Positions 1-8,265 of a DNA stretch of 64,000 bases are shown here, one piece after another; the first letter of the stretch is position 1, and every line of letters starts with the position of its first letter. Location of the stretch: assembly GCF_030409225.1 (NCBI RefSeq), contig NZ_JAUFPK010000004.1, positions 387,792-451,791 on the forward strand, written 5' to 3'. The notes below the pieces were generated by a model. The model was not told the DNA's origin. It ran no database searches and saw only the letters and a list, made by a program, of their open reading frames with translations. Origin of the DNA: Aquisalimonas lutea. GTDB taxonomy: Bacteria > Pseudomonadota > Gammaproteobacteria > Nitrococcales > Aquisalimonadaceae. The position numbers and the translations under genes were made by a program.

Positions 1-262
1 CCTTTTCCTCAAGTTCCCCACGTGCGGTCAGCATGAGAATGGGTACGTCATAGCCTTGGCTACGCAGGTGCTCACACAGGCGCATGCCATCCATTCCGGG
101 CAGGATCAGGTCGAGAATCACGGCATCGAATTGCTCGGTGATCGCCAGATGGAGTCCTCCCAGACCGTCGGCGGCAACATCAACGACATGCCCATGACCT
201 TCGAAATAGTCGACGATATTGCCGGCCAGATCCGCGTTGTCCTCGATGACCAGTACTTTCAC
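1..262 (-). CDS. Response regulator receiver domain, OmpR-like (3' end cut off by the window)
   Basis: This is the N-terminal part of a two-component response regulator. Translation from GTG at 262 gives a receiver start MKVLVIEDNADLAGN with the acidic pair E7/D8. The phospho-acceptor motif is VILDLILPGMDG (Asp near residue 51), followed by the switch motif PILMLTARGELEEK. That last motif is typical of OmpR/PhoB regulators, but the DNA-binding domain lies outside the window, so the subfamily is inferred. A GGCGGGA sequence just upstream supports the GTG start. The partner kinase is not visible. The divergent intergenic region carries 11-bp-spaced direct repeats that this regulator might bind. 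Confidence 0.85.
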   Translation of the reverse strand, partial: MKVLVIEDNADLAGNIVDYFEGHGHVVDVAADGLGGLHLAITEQFDAVILDLILPGMDGMRLCEHLRSQGYDVPILMLTARGELEEK

Positions 263-355
263 GACGATCCCGCCATAAGGCCGATGCGCTTTGTGCGCCT
301 ACCGGGTATCCGCTCCTGCTCGTGCCGCCGGATGATTGCGGTTTTCACACTTCGT

Positions 356-388
356 TGACATTTCGGTGACGCGCATTTGACGCGCTCC
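356..388. promoter_or_regulatory. Three 11-bp-spaced TGAC direct repeats (candidate regulator binding site)
   Basis: TGAC occurs at 356, 367 and 378, an exact 11-bp phase; the second and third copies are TGACGCGC. OmpR/PhoB-family regulators bind direct repeats at about this spacing. The site lies between the truncated regulator gene and the methyltransferase-phosphatase operon. A TTGACA hexamer (355-360) overlaps the first repeat, but no convincing -10 follows it at the right distance. Confidence 0.4.
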
Positions 389-425
389 TGCTTATGCTGC
401 CGACGACTGCTCAGGGAGTCCATCC

Positions 426-1298
426 ATGTCAGCGTCGGCTGTTTCGGAATTCGAGGATCCATCCAGACATTCCAGTCTCGGTCGGAAGAGGCGATACGCG
501 GAGCGGCGGTATGCCAATCCGGACCAAAGGCTGGTCCATGCCCTTGAGACACGCGTCATTCGCCGATATCTGCTTGAGCTTACGCATCCCGGGGATCGGG
601 TTCTCGACGTGCCCTGCGGTTATGGGCGGTGCACAGAATCCGCATGGCAAGGCGGCCGGGAGATCGTCGGCGCGGACATCAACCCGGATATGCTGAGCCT
701 TTTCAGAGAGCACACCGGAGGGCGAATCCCGCATCTTTGTACTACCAGCGTTGCCTTGCCGTTCCAGGACAATGCGTTTGATGCTGCCCTTTGCGTACGG
801 TTACTCCAGCATCTTCATGACGCCGAGGCCCGGCGGAAGACACTTGCCGAACTCGCGCGCGTCACGCGTCACGGAGTCATCATCACGGCTTACGTACACT
901 GCCCGGTTCACGGAGCGGCCCACGGTGTACGTCGACTCAAACGCCTTGCGCGGTACCGGCTCAAAGAGCTCGATGACGACGTGCGCAGCGCCGGCCTGCG
1001 CATTGCCCGGGCTCAGCGTCCCGTGTCATTCCTCCACGCACAGCTCGTACTTAAACTCTTGCCGGCGCGGCGAGCGGAAGCGCGCGGAGGCCAACAAGCC
1101 TGGATTTCTGCCGAACGGCGGCCCAAGGAGAAAACGTCCCTGATGCGACTTCGAGACGGCATTGCATCCTTCAATGACTCCTTCGGTGCATCTGCACACG
1201 CTTTGCGACATCGCGGCTCTGCCGCGAGTTCATCCGTGAAGGATTCTCCCGTGGCACGCAGAAGCTTGATGCTTCGACGCTTCGGAACCGGCCGATGA
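426..1298 (+). CDS. Class I SAM-dependent methyltransferase
   Basis: The protein has the Rossmann methyltransferase fold: motif I is RVLDVPCGYGRCTES (about residues 58-72), the acidic motif is IVGADINPDML, and the later motif is FDAALCVRLLQHLHD. The substrate cannot be read from the sequence. The start at 426 follows AGGGAG (413-418). The domain appears to end around residue 220 (HAQLVLKLLPARRA). The last 70 or so residues are rich in Arg and Ser and look unlike a folded domain, so this tail may be a lineage-specific extension. It is the first gene of a rightward run and is followed 24 bases later by the PhoD-like phosphatase gene. It lacks an obvious signal peptide, so it is probably cytoplasmic. 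Confidence 0.75.
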   Translation: MSASAVSEFEDPSRHSSLGRKRRYAERRYANPDQRLVHALETRVIRRYLLELTHPGDRVLDVPCGYGRCTESAWQGGREIVGADINPDMLSLFREHTGGRIPHLCTTSVALPFQDNAFDAALCVRLLQHLHDAEARRKTLAELARVTRHGVIITAYVHCPVHGAAHGVRRLKRLARYRLKELDDDVRSAGLRIARAQRPVSFLHAQLVLKLLPARRAEARGGQQAWISAERRPKEKTSLMRLRDGIASFNDSFGASAHALRHRGSAASSSVKDSPVARRSLMLRRFGTGR

Positions 1299-1322
1299 CT
1301 TGAGATGCGCAACAGGAACATC

Positions 1323-2792
1323 ATGGAATCCGATACAGCGGAAACGAGAGAGGCGCCGGGAGCGGTGCTTGCGGAGCACCAGCGCGTCGGGCCAGTCCTG
1401 TTCTTCCGTGGTCACGACGGTGTCCGGCTTCACCTCATGGCACTGATGGCCGTCTCTGCGGACGACGCCTCGCTTGAGGTGGCGGCGGGGAGTGATGCCG
1501 TGGAACCCGTGTTGCTTTATCAGAGCTCAGGAATATGCGTCCACGGTTATTCATTTTCTCTGCCCGCAGACGAGGGCGGCACCTATACCGTGAATGGTGA
1601 CGAATACTTCGTGGCCGGGATACCGGACGGCGATGTGCGACTGGCGTACGTGGCCTGCAACGGCCTCGAGCAGGGCGATCGGGAAAGGGACCTCGACGAG
1701 CGCAACGTGCTGTGGAAGCGCCTGGCCGAGCAGCACCGGAGTGTGCCGTTTCATCTGCTGCTCCACGGGGGAGATCAGCTCTACGCGGACGAGATGCTGG
1801 ACGTCCATGCCTCGGTGCGTTCCTGGGCCAACGGAGGCCCCGATGACGGGGAAGAGGTTGCCTTCGTAAGCGCGCTGCTGCGGGAGCTCCTGCTTCGACG
1901 GTACCTGGAGCTCTACAGCCAGCGGGACCCGGCCTGGCTGCTGGCCCGCGTGCCGTCGCTTTGCATGTGGGATGACCACGATATCTGCGACGGCTGGGGG
2001 TCATTGCCAGCGCGGCAACTCGATGCGGCCATCGGGCAGGCTGTATTTCGCGTTGCCCGGGAGATGTTCATGGTCTTCCAGCTCGGCTCGCCACCGGATG
2101 AGCCGCCGCCCGCGTGTCCCGACCGCACCGGCAGGAACCTGACCTGGGCGGTTACCCTGCCCGGGGTGTCGCTGGTGGCCCCGGATCTGCGCTCCGAGCG
2201 GCGCCCGGAGCGCGTCATGGGGGAGACTGGATGGCGGGCGTTCCAGGAGGGCCTCGATAGGGCGAACGGCGATCGCGTGTTCGTGCTCTCCAGCGTCCCC
2301 GCACTCGGCCCCCGGTTGTCGTGGGTCGAGCTGGCCATGCACATCACGCCGGGAGCCCAGAAGTACGAGGATGATCTGCGCGACCAGTGGCAGAGCCGGT
2401 GGCATCGCCACGAGTGGCGGCGATTCCTGAGCGCAATGCTTGCCGTCCATGAGCGGGACGAATCACCCGTAACGGTTCTATCCGGTGAGATCCACCTGGC
2501 GACACGCGCCACGATGGCGGCGAAAGCGGGGCCGTTGCATCAGCTGGTGTCGTCCGGAATCACCCATCCACCGCCGCCGCGCGCATACGCGCGGGCACTC
2601 GGGTGGCTGGCCCGCCTGGGAGAGGCGCCGCTGACGGATCACCCGATACGGCTGCATCCGCTGCCCGGGCAGCGAACCGTGTATACGCCGCAGCGCAACT
2701 ATCTCGTGCTCCAGCGCTCGTCCGGCCGTTGGCTCGCGTGGTGGGAACTGGAGGAAGACGGGGCGACGCCGCCTCTGGCCCTGGATGTATAG
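1323..2792 (+). CDS. PhoD-like metallophosphatase
   Basis: This belongs to the PhoD/alkaline phosphatase D superfamily of metallophosphoesterases. Metal-binding blocks appear in order: HGGDQLYADE (from His148), WDDHDICDGWGS (Asp217-His219) and LSGEIHLATRA (His391). Characterised PhoD enzymes are secreted by Tat and use Ca2+ and Fe3+. This one has no twin-arginine signal or other signal peptide, so it is probably cytoplasmic and its substrate is unknown. The ATG at 1323 is preferred because AGGA sits five bases upstream; an ATG at 1305 has no such site. It lies between a methyltransferase and a Ca2+ exchanger. Confidence 0.85.
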   Translation: MESDTAETREAPGAVLAEHQRVGPVLFFRGHDGVRLHLMALMAVSADDASLEVAAGSDAVEPVLLYQSSGICVHGYSFSLPADEGGTYTVNGDEYFVAGIPDGDVRLAYVACNGLEQGDRERDLDERNVLWKRLAEQHRSVPFHLLLHGGDQLYADEMLDVHASVRSWANGGPDDGEEVAFVSALLRELLLRRYLELYSQRDPAWLLARVPSLCMWDDHDICDGWGSLPARQLDAAIGQAVFRVAREMFMVFQLGSPPDEPPPACPDRTGRNLTWAVTLPGVSLVAPDLRSERRPERVMGETGWRAFQEGLDRANGDRVFVLSSVPALGPRLSWVELAMHITPGAQKYEDDLRDQWQSRWHRHEWRRFLSAMLAVHERDESPVTVLSGEIHLATRATMAAKAGPLHQLVSSGITHPPPPRAYARALGWLARLGEAPLTDHPIRLHPLPGQRTVYTPQRNYLVLQRSSGRWLAWWELEEDGATPPLALDV

Positions 2793-2860
2793 AATAGAAG
2801 CGACCTGAGGTATCCATGTATCAACGTCCCGCGCACCAGCGGTACGAAGGACTCTGAGTC

Positions 2861-3910
2861 ATGACCGGGATTCTGCTATGGACGTTTGTGGCACTGGTCT
2901 CGACGGCCATTATCTGGAAGGGCAGTGGCTTGCTGGAGGGCTCCAGCGCGCGTTTGTCTGCGTACTACCAGCTTCCGGATATCGTCCAGGGGGCCATTGT
3001 CGTCGCTGTGGGCTCGAGCTTCCCGGAGCTTTCCACTACGGTCATCTCGACGCTTGTCCACGGAGAATTCGAGCTCGGGGTGGCCGCAATCGTAGGATCG
3101 GCGCTGTTCAACATTCTGGTCATTCCGGCCCTGTCGGGGCTGAGTAGCCGGGAGCAGCTTCGCTCGAACCGCGATCTGGTCTACAAGGAAGCGCAGTTCT
3201 ACATGATCGCCGTCGCGGTCCTCACTCTGACTTTCTCCTTCGCGGCCATTTATCATCCGATCCCGGGGCCCGAGGGCACGATCCGGGGCGAGATGACGCG
3301 GTGGCTCGCCCTCATGCCGATCGCGCTGTACGGGCTGTACCTGTTCGTGCAGTACCAGGACACCCTTGACCATACCTCGCAGGTGGACGCCTCTCACGTG
3401 CGCCCGGGGCGCGAGTGGGGCAAGCTCGCGCTGTCCCTGCTGGTGATCGTCGTCGGTGTCGAAGGCCTCGTGCGTGCAGCCGTGAGTTTCGGCGACATCT
3501 TCGGGACCCCCAGCTTCCTTTGGGGGATTACGGTTGTCGCCGCCGGCACCTCGATTCCCGATGCGTTTGTCTCCGTTCGGGCGGCGCGTGACGGGCGCGG
3601 CGTTACAAGCATTGCCAATGTCCTCGGCAGCAATACCTTTGACCTGCTGGTGTGTATTCCGGCAGGTGTTCTCATCGCCGGGAGCGCAGCGATCGATTTT
3701 TCCGTCGCCGCTCCAATGATGGCCGCGCTCACAGGAGCGACCGTACTGCTCTTCCTTCTGATGCGCACACGCATGGTGCTCTCCCGCGCCGAGTCCGTTG
3801 TGCTACTGGGCGTATATCTCGCGTTCATCGTCTGGATCGCGGTGGAGACGTTCGGTGTCGTGGATCTCGTGCCTCGGCTTCCGCCAGCGGCTCCCTCCGG
3901 TGGACATTGA
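2861..3910 (+). CDS. Sodium/calcium exchanger (CaCA superfamily membrane protein)
   Basis: This is an integral membrane antiporter with two homologous halves, each carrying the alpha-repeat signature of the CaCA family. The first is VVAVGSSFPELSTTVIS (about residues 48-64) with VGSALFNILVIPAL. The second is VVAAGTSIPDAFVSVRAA with NVLGSNTFDLLVCIPAG. Its 349 residues match the size of bacterial YrbG-like exchangers, which export Ca2+ in exchange for Na+ or H+. It sits between a PhoD-like phosphatase and a calcium-activated nucleotidase homologue, so a role in Ca2+ handling for that group is plausible. Ion specificity cannot be read from sequence alone. Confidence 0.88.
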   Translation: MTGILLWTFVALVSTAIIWKGSGLLEGSSARLSAYYQLPDIVQGAIVVAVGSSFPELSTTVISTLVHGEFELGVAAIVGSALFNILVIPALSGLSSREQLRSNRDLVYKEAQFYMIAVAVLTLTFSFAAIYHPIPGPEGTIRGEMTRWLALMPIALYGLYLFVQYQDTLDHTSQVDASHVRPGREWGKLALSLLVIVVGVEGLVRAAVSFGDIFGTPSFLWGITVVAAGTSIPDAFVSVRAARDGRGVTSIANVLGSNTFDLLVCIPAGVLIAGSAAIDFSVAAPMMAALTGATVLLFLLMRTRMVLSRAESVVLLGVYLAFIVWIAVETFGVVDLVPRLPPAAPSGGH

Positions 3911-4023
3911 GCAGCGCCGCCATCGGGAGCCTATTGATGCCTTTGCAGGTGGGCTTGCCATTCGATCAGGTTCAACCGGAGTAGGGCGGTCGGCCGATAC
4001 ACCCCAAAGCATGAGGAGGTCTC

Positions 4024-4989
4024 ATGGCGGCAGAGCTGGCTGACATGCAGCGATTCGCGCGATACGGCGAGCAGGACTCCAGCTACCTCCTGGCCGTGAT
4101 CACCGACGAGGATCAGGCATCCCGTGTCGAGCTGGACGATGGCCAGGTCGCCTGGCAGTCCACGATTCGGTACGACCGGCTCGAGCGGAAGGTCGACGCC
4201 TCGACGGGGGAGGTGCGCTATGAGGTCAGGTGCATCGATCCGGAACAGGGCGGTCGGTTCCGCCTTACCAGCCTCATCGCTGAGGGCGAACGCGGCGCTG
4301 AATTCTCTGAGCTCGTTCGTTTTGGCGAACGGCTCCTGACGTTCGATGACCGCACCGGCCTGGTATGCGAAGTGCGCGGTCGGCACCAGCTTGTTCCCCG
4401 GCAGATCCTGATGACCGGGCGTGGCGATGAGCGTTTCAAGGGCTTCAAGAGTGAATGGGCGACCCTCAAGGACGATTCCCTCTACGTGGGCAGCCATGGC
4501 AAGACGGCGGAGGAATGCTGGGTCAAGCGCCTGGATCGCGGCTACGGGCTCGAGAGCCTGAACTGGCGCACCCGCTATCGGCGCATGCGTGAAGTTCTCG
4601 GTGTCGAGGGGACACCGGGCTACGTCATACACGAAGCCGCGGAATGGCACCCCGTGTACCGACATTGGTATTTCTTCCCTCGCAAGATCTCCACGGAGCC
4701 GTTCGACGAAGAGCTCGACGAACGCGAGCGCAGTGGCAGCCAACTGATCATCGCCGACGAGGCGTTCGACGATGTACGCGCGATCACCATTGGGCAGCGG
4801 GTCCCGGAGCGAGGTGTATCGTCCTTCAAGATCATCCCCGGGCGGCCGAACGAGTGTGTCGGCCTGAAGAGCGTGGAATGGGGCGCCATTACGGAGACCT
4901 ACATGTTCTGCTTCGATCTCGACGGTAACGTTCTCATGAATGACACCTTCATTGGTGCATACAAATGTGAAGGCGTGGAGGTTCTGTAG
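4024..4989 (+). CDS. Apyrase of the calcium-activated nucleotidase (CANT1/SCAN) family
   Basis: The protein resembles animal soluble calcium-activated nucleotidase, which hydrolyses nucleoside di- and triphosphates such as UDP and GDP and needs Ca2+. Family blocks appear in the expected order: FDDRTG (107-112), KGFKSEW (139-145), YVGSHGK (154-160), GYVIHEAAEW (199-208), WYFFPRK (215-221), SSFKIIPG (266-273) and GLKSVE (280-285). These blocks fit the five-bladed propeller of the family, and the length of 321 residues matches the catalytic domain. There is no signal peptide or membrane anchor, unlike the eukaryotic enzymes, so it is probably cytoplasmic. The start follows GAGGAG closely upstream. 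Such bacterial genes are often left as hypothetical. Confidence 0.85.
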   Translation: MAAELADMQRFARYGEQDSSYLLAVITDEDQASRVELDDGQVAWQSTIRYDRLERKVDASTGEVRYEVRCIDPEQGGRFRLTSLIAEGERGAEFSELVRFGERLLTFDDRTGLVCEVRGRHQLVPRQILMTGRGDERFKGFKSEWATLKDDSLYVGSHGKTAEECWVKRLDRGYGLESLNWRTRYRRMREVLGVEGTPGYVIHEAAEWHPVYRHWYFFPRKISTEPFDEELDERERSGSQLIIADEAFDDVRAITIGQRVPERGVSSFKIIPGRPNECVGLKSVEWGAITETYMFCFDLDGNVLMNDTFIGAYKCEGVEVL

Positions 4990-5061
4990 GGGAGGAGGGG
5001 CTGAACCCCCTTCCGTACAATCTCATCTTCCCTTTGCTGGTTGTGAACCGGAGAGGATGGA

Positions 5062-5979
5062 ATGCTGCAACGCATTGTCATATTCTCTAATGCATCCGCT
5101 GGCCGTGATCCCCGGATTCTGAATGCTGCCGTGGCCGTGTTCGATCAATACGGGATTGATTACGAATGGTTTTCACCCCGCGACGTGGACGACCTTCGGC
5201 GAAGCATCTCCGCCTTGGGTGACAACATCGATGCCGTGGTCATCGCCGGTGGCGACGGTACTATCAATGCCGCGCTGCCGGCCGTCGTCAAAGCGTCGAT
5301 CCCCATGGGAGTGTTACCGACGGGAACTGCCAACGACTTCGCTCGAACGCTGAACTTACCCGCCGACCTCGGTGAGGCGGCGAGGGTGATCACCGAGGGG
5401 CGCATGCAGCCGCTGGACCTGGGCCGGGTCAACGGCCGCTTGTTCTGCAATGTAGCGCATATCGGCTTCGGCGTGCGTGCACAGACGGAGGCGTTGAATG
5501 CGGAGCACAAGAAATGGCTACGAGGCCTCAGCTACGCCGTGAGCATCTGGCGAGCCCGGCGACTACTGACCTCGTTCACGGCGGAAGTCTCCGTGGACGG
5601 GCGCACCGAGCGTGTGCGGACGATACATCTCAGTGTCGGAAACGGACGCTTCTATGGCGGCGGCGTTCCGATCGAGGCCGATGCAGCAATCGATGACAAT
5701 CTGCTCGATGCATACTCGATCCCTCCTCAACGGGGGCTCGGATTATTGCATGCAATCCGTGATGTACGACGAGGGGGTCTGCCGAGTAGTCCTGTGTGGC
5801 GCGCAAAAGGACAGCATATCGTGATTCGCACGCGTCGTCCGCGACGCGTCCTCGCGGACGGCGAAGAGGTTGGCCATACACCGGCGGAGTTCGACCTTCT
5901 CCCGCGTGTTCTGTCGGTTATCGTGCCTCTCGGCGGATACGCGCCAGGCCTTGCCTCCGAGACGGTTTCAAGTCGGTGA
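5062..5979 (+). CDS. Diacylglycerol kinase-family lipid kinase (YegS/BmrU-like)
   Basis: This is a soluble lipid kinase of the DAGK catalytic superfamily. It has the nucleotide-binding GGDGT motif (63-67) and PTGTANDFAR (86-95), and a C-terminal beta-rich domain ending near LADGEEVGHTPAEFDL. Relatives phosphorylate diacylglycerol, phosphatidylglycerol or sphingoid bases with ATP. The true substrate here is not determined. The length of 305 residues is normal. ATG at 5062 is preceded by GAGAGGATGGA. It follows the apyrase by 72 bases and closes the rightward run. The gap contains a weak G-rich/C-rich hairpin, so the kinase may have its own promoter. Confidence 0.88.
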   Translation: MLQRIVIFSNASAGRDPRILNAAVAVFDQYGIDYEWFSPRDVDDLRRSISALGDNIDAVVIAGGDGTINAALPAVVKASIPMGVLPTGTANDFARTLNLPADLGEAARVITEGRMQPLDLGRVNGRLFCNVAHIGFGVRAQTEALNAEHKKWLRGLSYAVSIWRARRLLTSFTAEVSVDGRTERVRTIHLSVGNGRFYGGGVPIEADAAIDDNLLDAYSIPPQRGLGLLHAIRDVRRGGLPSSPVWRAKGQHIVIRTRRPRRVLADGEEVGHTPAEFDLLPRVLSVIVPLGGYAPGLASETVSSR

Positions 5980-6034
5980 ACAGCTGCAGCGACCGGCGGG
6001 ACCGGATTCATGATACCGGGCGGTAGCGGGTGTC

Positions 6035-6067
6035 GCCGCTGTAGCCGCTGTAGCCGCTGTAGCCGCT
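6035..6067. repeat. Short tandem repeat, 9-bp unit GCCGCTGTA, about 3.7 copies
   Basis: GCCGCTGTA is repeated exactly three times from 6035 to 6061, followed by a partial copy GCCGCT to 6067. It lies between genes, so copy-number change would not alter a protein. Confidence 0.9.
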
Positions 6068-6258
6068 TTGCATCTACCGACCTGTGCTACTCGGGGCTAC
6101 AGTAGCCGGCCAGGGCTTGCAGGCTCGAGAGTGTGGGCAGATTGCCCGCGAATCATGCCGAAGCAATTGCGTTACAACCCGCATTGCGTCCTACCCGATA
6201 ACCGTACTGCGTATAAGGTAGATTATGTTAAACAACAGTTGAGCCCAATCGGAGGTGA

Positions 6259-6292
6259 ACGTAAACCGATAGAGCAGCATCCAGGTTGACGC
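6259..6292. promoter_or_regulatory. BirA operator (biotin repressor site)
   Basis: The left half ACGTAAACC (6259-6267) and right half GGTTGACGC (6284-6292) are separated by 16 bases. The enterobacterial BirA operator is TTGTAAACC and GGTTTACAA with the same 16-base spacing. The matches are 7 of 9 and 6 of 9. The halves are inverted repeats of each other over GTAAACC/GGTTGAC with one mismatch. The site lies 77 bases upstream of bioM, the first gene of a biotin transport operon, which makes the match functionally sensible. It implies a BirA with an N-terminal DNA-binding domain elsewhere in the genome. Confidence 0.75.
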
Positions 6293-6369
6293 TACTGCTC
6301 GAATGGGTATCCTCACGTCTCTCAACAGAATTTGCTGCCAGGCATTCGAGGCGAACGGGAGATAGCCCG

Positions 6370-7077
6370 ATGGGTGACGCACCCGCAATCGAGCTCAACC
6401 AGGTCACGGTAAGGCACGGCAAGCGCACGGTGCTGGATATCGATGACCTGAGGCTAACGGATGAGCGTATCGGCCTGATCGGAGCGAACGGCTCGGGCAA
6501 GAGCACGCTGCTTCGCTGCTTGAACGGGCTGGTGACGCCGTCCTCCGGACAGGTACGGGTGGACGGGCTCGACACCGCACAGTCGATACGGCAGGTGCGG
6601 CGCAAGGTCGGCTTCGTATTCCAGGACCCGGAAGCGCAGATCGTCATGCCCACCATTGCCGAAGAGATGGATCTGGGGCTGAAGGCGCAGCGACTGCCCT
6701 CTTCCGTGCGTCGGGAACGCATGGCCGACGCCCTGCAGCGGTTCGGTCTGCAAGGCCGGGAGGAGGACTCCGCGCACTTGCTGAGCGGCGGCGAGAAGCG
6801 GCGGCTGACCCTGGCGTCGATCTTTGCCATGCACCCGGACATTCTGGTCATGGACGAGCCGACGATCATGCTTGATCTCCCGGGGCGGCGGCAGTTCCGG
6901 CGGATGATCGATCCGCTTCCCCAGCGGGTGCTGATCGCGACCCACGATCTGGAGCTCCTGGAAGGTTTCCAGCGCGTGCTGGTGCTCGACGACGGCCGCA
7001 TTCACGCGGACGGCAGCCCGCGTGCCGCCATTGAGGCCTACCTGGACCTGGTGGACGCCCGCGAGGCGGCGGCATGA
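6370..7077 (+). CDS. bioM: Biotin ECF transporter ATPase BioM
   Basis: This is the energizing ATPase of an energy-coupling-factor (ECF) transporter. Walker A is GANGSGKST (38-46), the ABC signature is LLSGGEKRRLTLAS, and Walker B is DILVMDEP. It has an EcfA-like Q-loop (VFQDPEAQIVMPTIAEE). BioM binds the transmembrane BioN and drives biotin uptake through BioY at the inner membrane. ATG at 6370 is chosen because GGGAG (6357-6361) lies eight bases upstream and the ABC domain begins at once; an in-frame start at 6286 would overlap the operator. It overlaps bioN by four bases, showing translational coupling. Confidence 0.9.
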   Translation: MGDAPAIELNQVTVRHGKRTVLDIDDLRLTDERIGLIGANGSGKSTLLRCLNGLVTPSSGQVRVDGLDTAQSIRQVRRKVGFVFQDPEAQIVMPTIAEEMDLGLKAQRLPSSVRRERMADALQRFGLQGREEDSAHLLSGGEKRRLTLASIFAMHPDILVMDEPTIMLDLPGRRQFRRMIDPLPQRVLIATHDLELLEGFQRVLVLDDGRIHADGSPRAAIEAYLDLVDAREAAA

Positions 7078-7736
7078 TCGGGACGCTCCACGTACCGGGC
7101 CCGTCGCCCGTCCATGCCGTACCGGCCGGATACAAGCTGCTGGTGCTCTGCGGGCTCGGCACGGCAAGCTTTGTTATCGCGGACCCGGCAGTGATCGCCG
7201 CCGGGGCAGCGGTCGTGATCATGCTCTACCCGCTGGGCCGGGTGCCGCTGCACCAGGTCTGGGTCCAGGCCCGGGACCTCGCCCCCCTGCTCGTCCTCAT
7301 GGCGGTCACCCAGGCATGGTTCGACAGCCCGCTCGCGGCTGCGCTGACCGTTACTCGTGTTCTCACGCTGGTCTGGGCCGCCGGTCTGGTTACGGCGACG
7401 ACCGGGTTTTCGGCGATGATGGCGGTACTGCAGCGCATCCTGGCCCCGCTGCGCCGCTTTGGCGTACGCCCGGCGCGGATCGCGTTCGCGCTGACCATGA
7501 CGGTCCGTTTTGTCCCGCTTCTTCAGGAGATGATCCAGGAAACCCGCGCCGCCCAGGCCGCCCGCGGCATGGGGAGAAACCCTCTGGCCCTGGCGATTCC
7601 CGTGACGATCCGCGCGCTGCGCCTGGCGGAAGGCGTTGCGGAGGCGGTGGAGGCACGGGGAGCGCTCACCGACGATGATGACTTCGGAATCCCCGAGCGA
7701 CGACATAAGGAGAAAGCAAGTGACACAGACGCGTGA
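7074..7736 (+). CDS. bioN: Biotin ECF transporter transmembrane protein BioN
   Basis: This is the EcfT/CbiQ-family scaffold of the biotin transporter. It is hydrophobic with four to five membrane segments in the first half. It carries the two Ala-Arg-Gly coupling motifs typical of EcfT proteins, in QAARGMG and VEARGAL, which contact the ATPase. The length of 220 residues agrees with short BioN/CbiQ proteins. It starts inside the end of bioM (ATGA overlap) and its end overlaps bioY by 17 bases, so the three transporter parts are translationally coupled. Confidence 0.9.
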   Translation: MIGTLHVPGPSPVHAVPAGYKLLVLCGLGTASFVIADPAVIAAGAAVVIMLYPLGRVPLHQVWVQARDLAPLLVLMAVTQAWFDSPLAAALTVTRVLTLVWAAGLVTATTGFSAMMAVLQRILAPLRRFGVRPARIAFALTMTVRFVPLLQEMIQETRAAQAARGMGRNPLALAIPVTIRALRLAEGVAEAVEARGALTDDDDFGIPERRHKEKASDTDA

Positions 7737-8265
7737 TCTGGTCCTCATGGGCCTGTTTGCTGCCGTGGTGGCGGGTCTTGGCCTCCTGCCCAAGGTGACG
7801 CTGGGCTTCGGCGTGCCCATCACGGCCCAGACGATGGGGGTGATGCTCGCCGGCGCCATCCTGGGTGCGCGGCGGGGCGCCGGGGCAATGGCGATCTTCC
7901 TGGTTCTGGTAGCGCTCGGCCTGCCTCTCCTGGCCGGCGGCCGCGGTGGTCTCGGGGTGTTCGCGGGCCCCACGGGGGGCTTCGCCGTGGGGTTCATCGT
8001 GGGCGCCTATCTTACCGGCTTGCTGGCGGAACGCCTGCCGTTGCGAATGGTGTTCCCGCGCCTGCTGATCGCCAGCATCGTCGGCGGCATCGGCGGCGTG
8101 TATCTGCTCGGGATCCCGCACTGGGCGCTCGTTGCGGATACCCCGGTCAGTCAGGTGCTGCTGATGGCGCTCAGCTTTGTCCCGGGCGACCTCATCAAGG
8201 CCTGCCTGGCCGCGCTCGTGGCCGCCGCCATCCATCGCGGCTACCCGGTGCTGCAACGGGCATGA
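7720..8265 (+). CDS. bioY: Biotin transporter substrate-binding component BioY
   Basis: BioY is the S-component that binds biotin in the membrane. The protein shows the family pattern: ITAQTMGVMLAGAILGARRG near residues 32-51, GGRGGLGVFAGPTGGFAVGF, and a C-terminal helix with FVPGDLIKACLAAL. About six membrane helices are predicted from the hydrophobicity. GTG at 7720 is chosen because AAGGAGA (7707-7713) lies seven bases upstream. It is 181 residues long, as in other BioY proteins. It overlaps the end of bioN and the start of the ligase gene. Confidence 0.93.
   Translation: MTQTRDLVLMGLFAAVVAGLGLLPKVTLGFGVPITAQTMGVMLAGAILGARRGAGAMAIFLVLVALGLPLLAGGRGGLGVFAGPTGGFAVGFIVGAYLTGLLAERLPLRMVFPRLLIASIVGGIGGVYLLGIPHWALVADTPVSQVLLMALSFVPGDLIKACLAALVAAAIHRGYPVLQRA

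Larger units (their letters stand above)
5980..6369. other. Intergenic region before the biotin operon
   Basis: This 390-base gap separates the lipid kinase from bioM. It contains a short 9-bp tandem repeat (6035-6067), then a stretch richer in A and T than its surroundings (about 6165-6240), which is the likely promoter region. A TATAAG at about 6212-6217 and a TATGTT shortly after are possible -10 elements. The BirA operator lies at 6259-6292. I see no gene here; the short open frames have no family features. Confidence 0.6.

Noticed and set aside
259-552. A 97-codon minus-strand frame over the divergent region
   Set aside because: It crosses the start of both flanking genes and has no features; the receiver gene reads in another frame from GTG 262.
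6035-6067. Possible CRISPR-like repeat
   Set aside because: The unit is 9 bp with no spacers; it is a plain tandem repeat.
6100-6258. Possible riboswitch before the biotin transporter
   Set aside because: No conserved riboswitch core was recognised; the BirA site explains regulation better.
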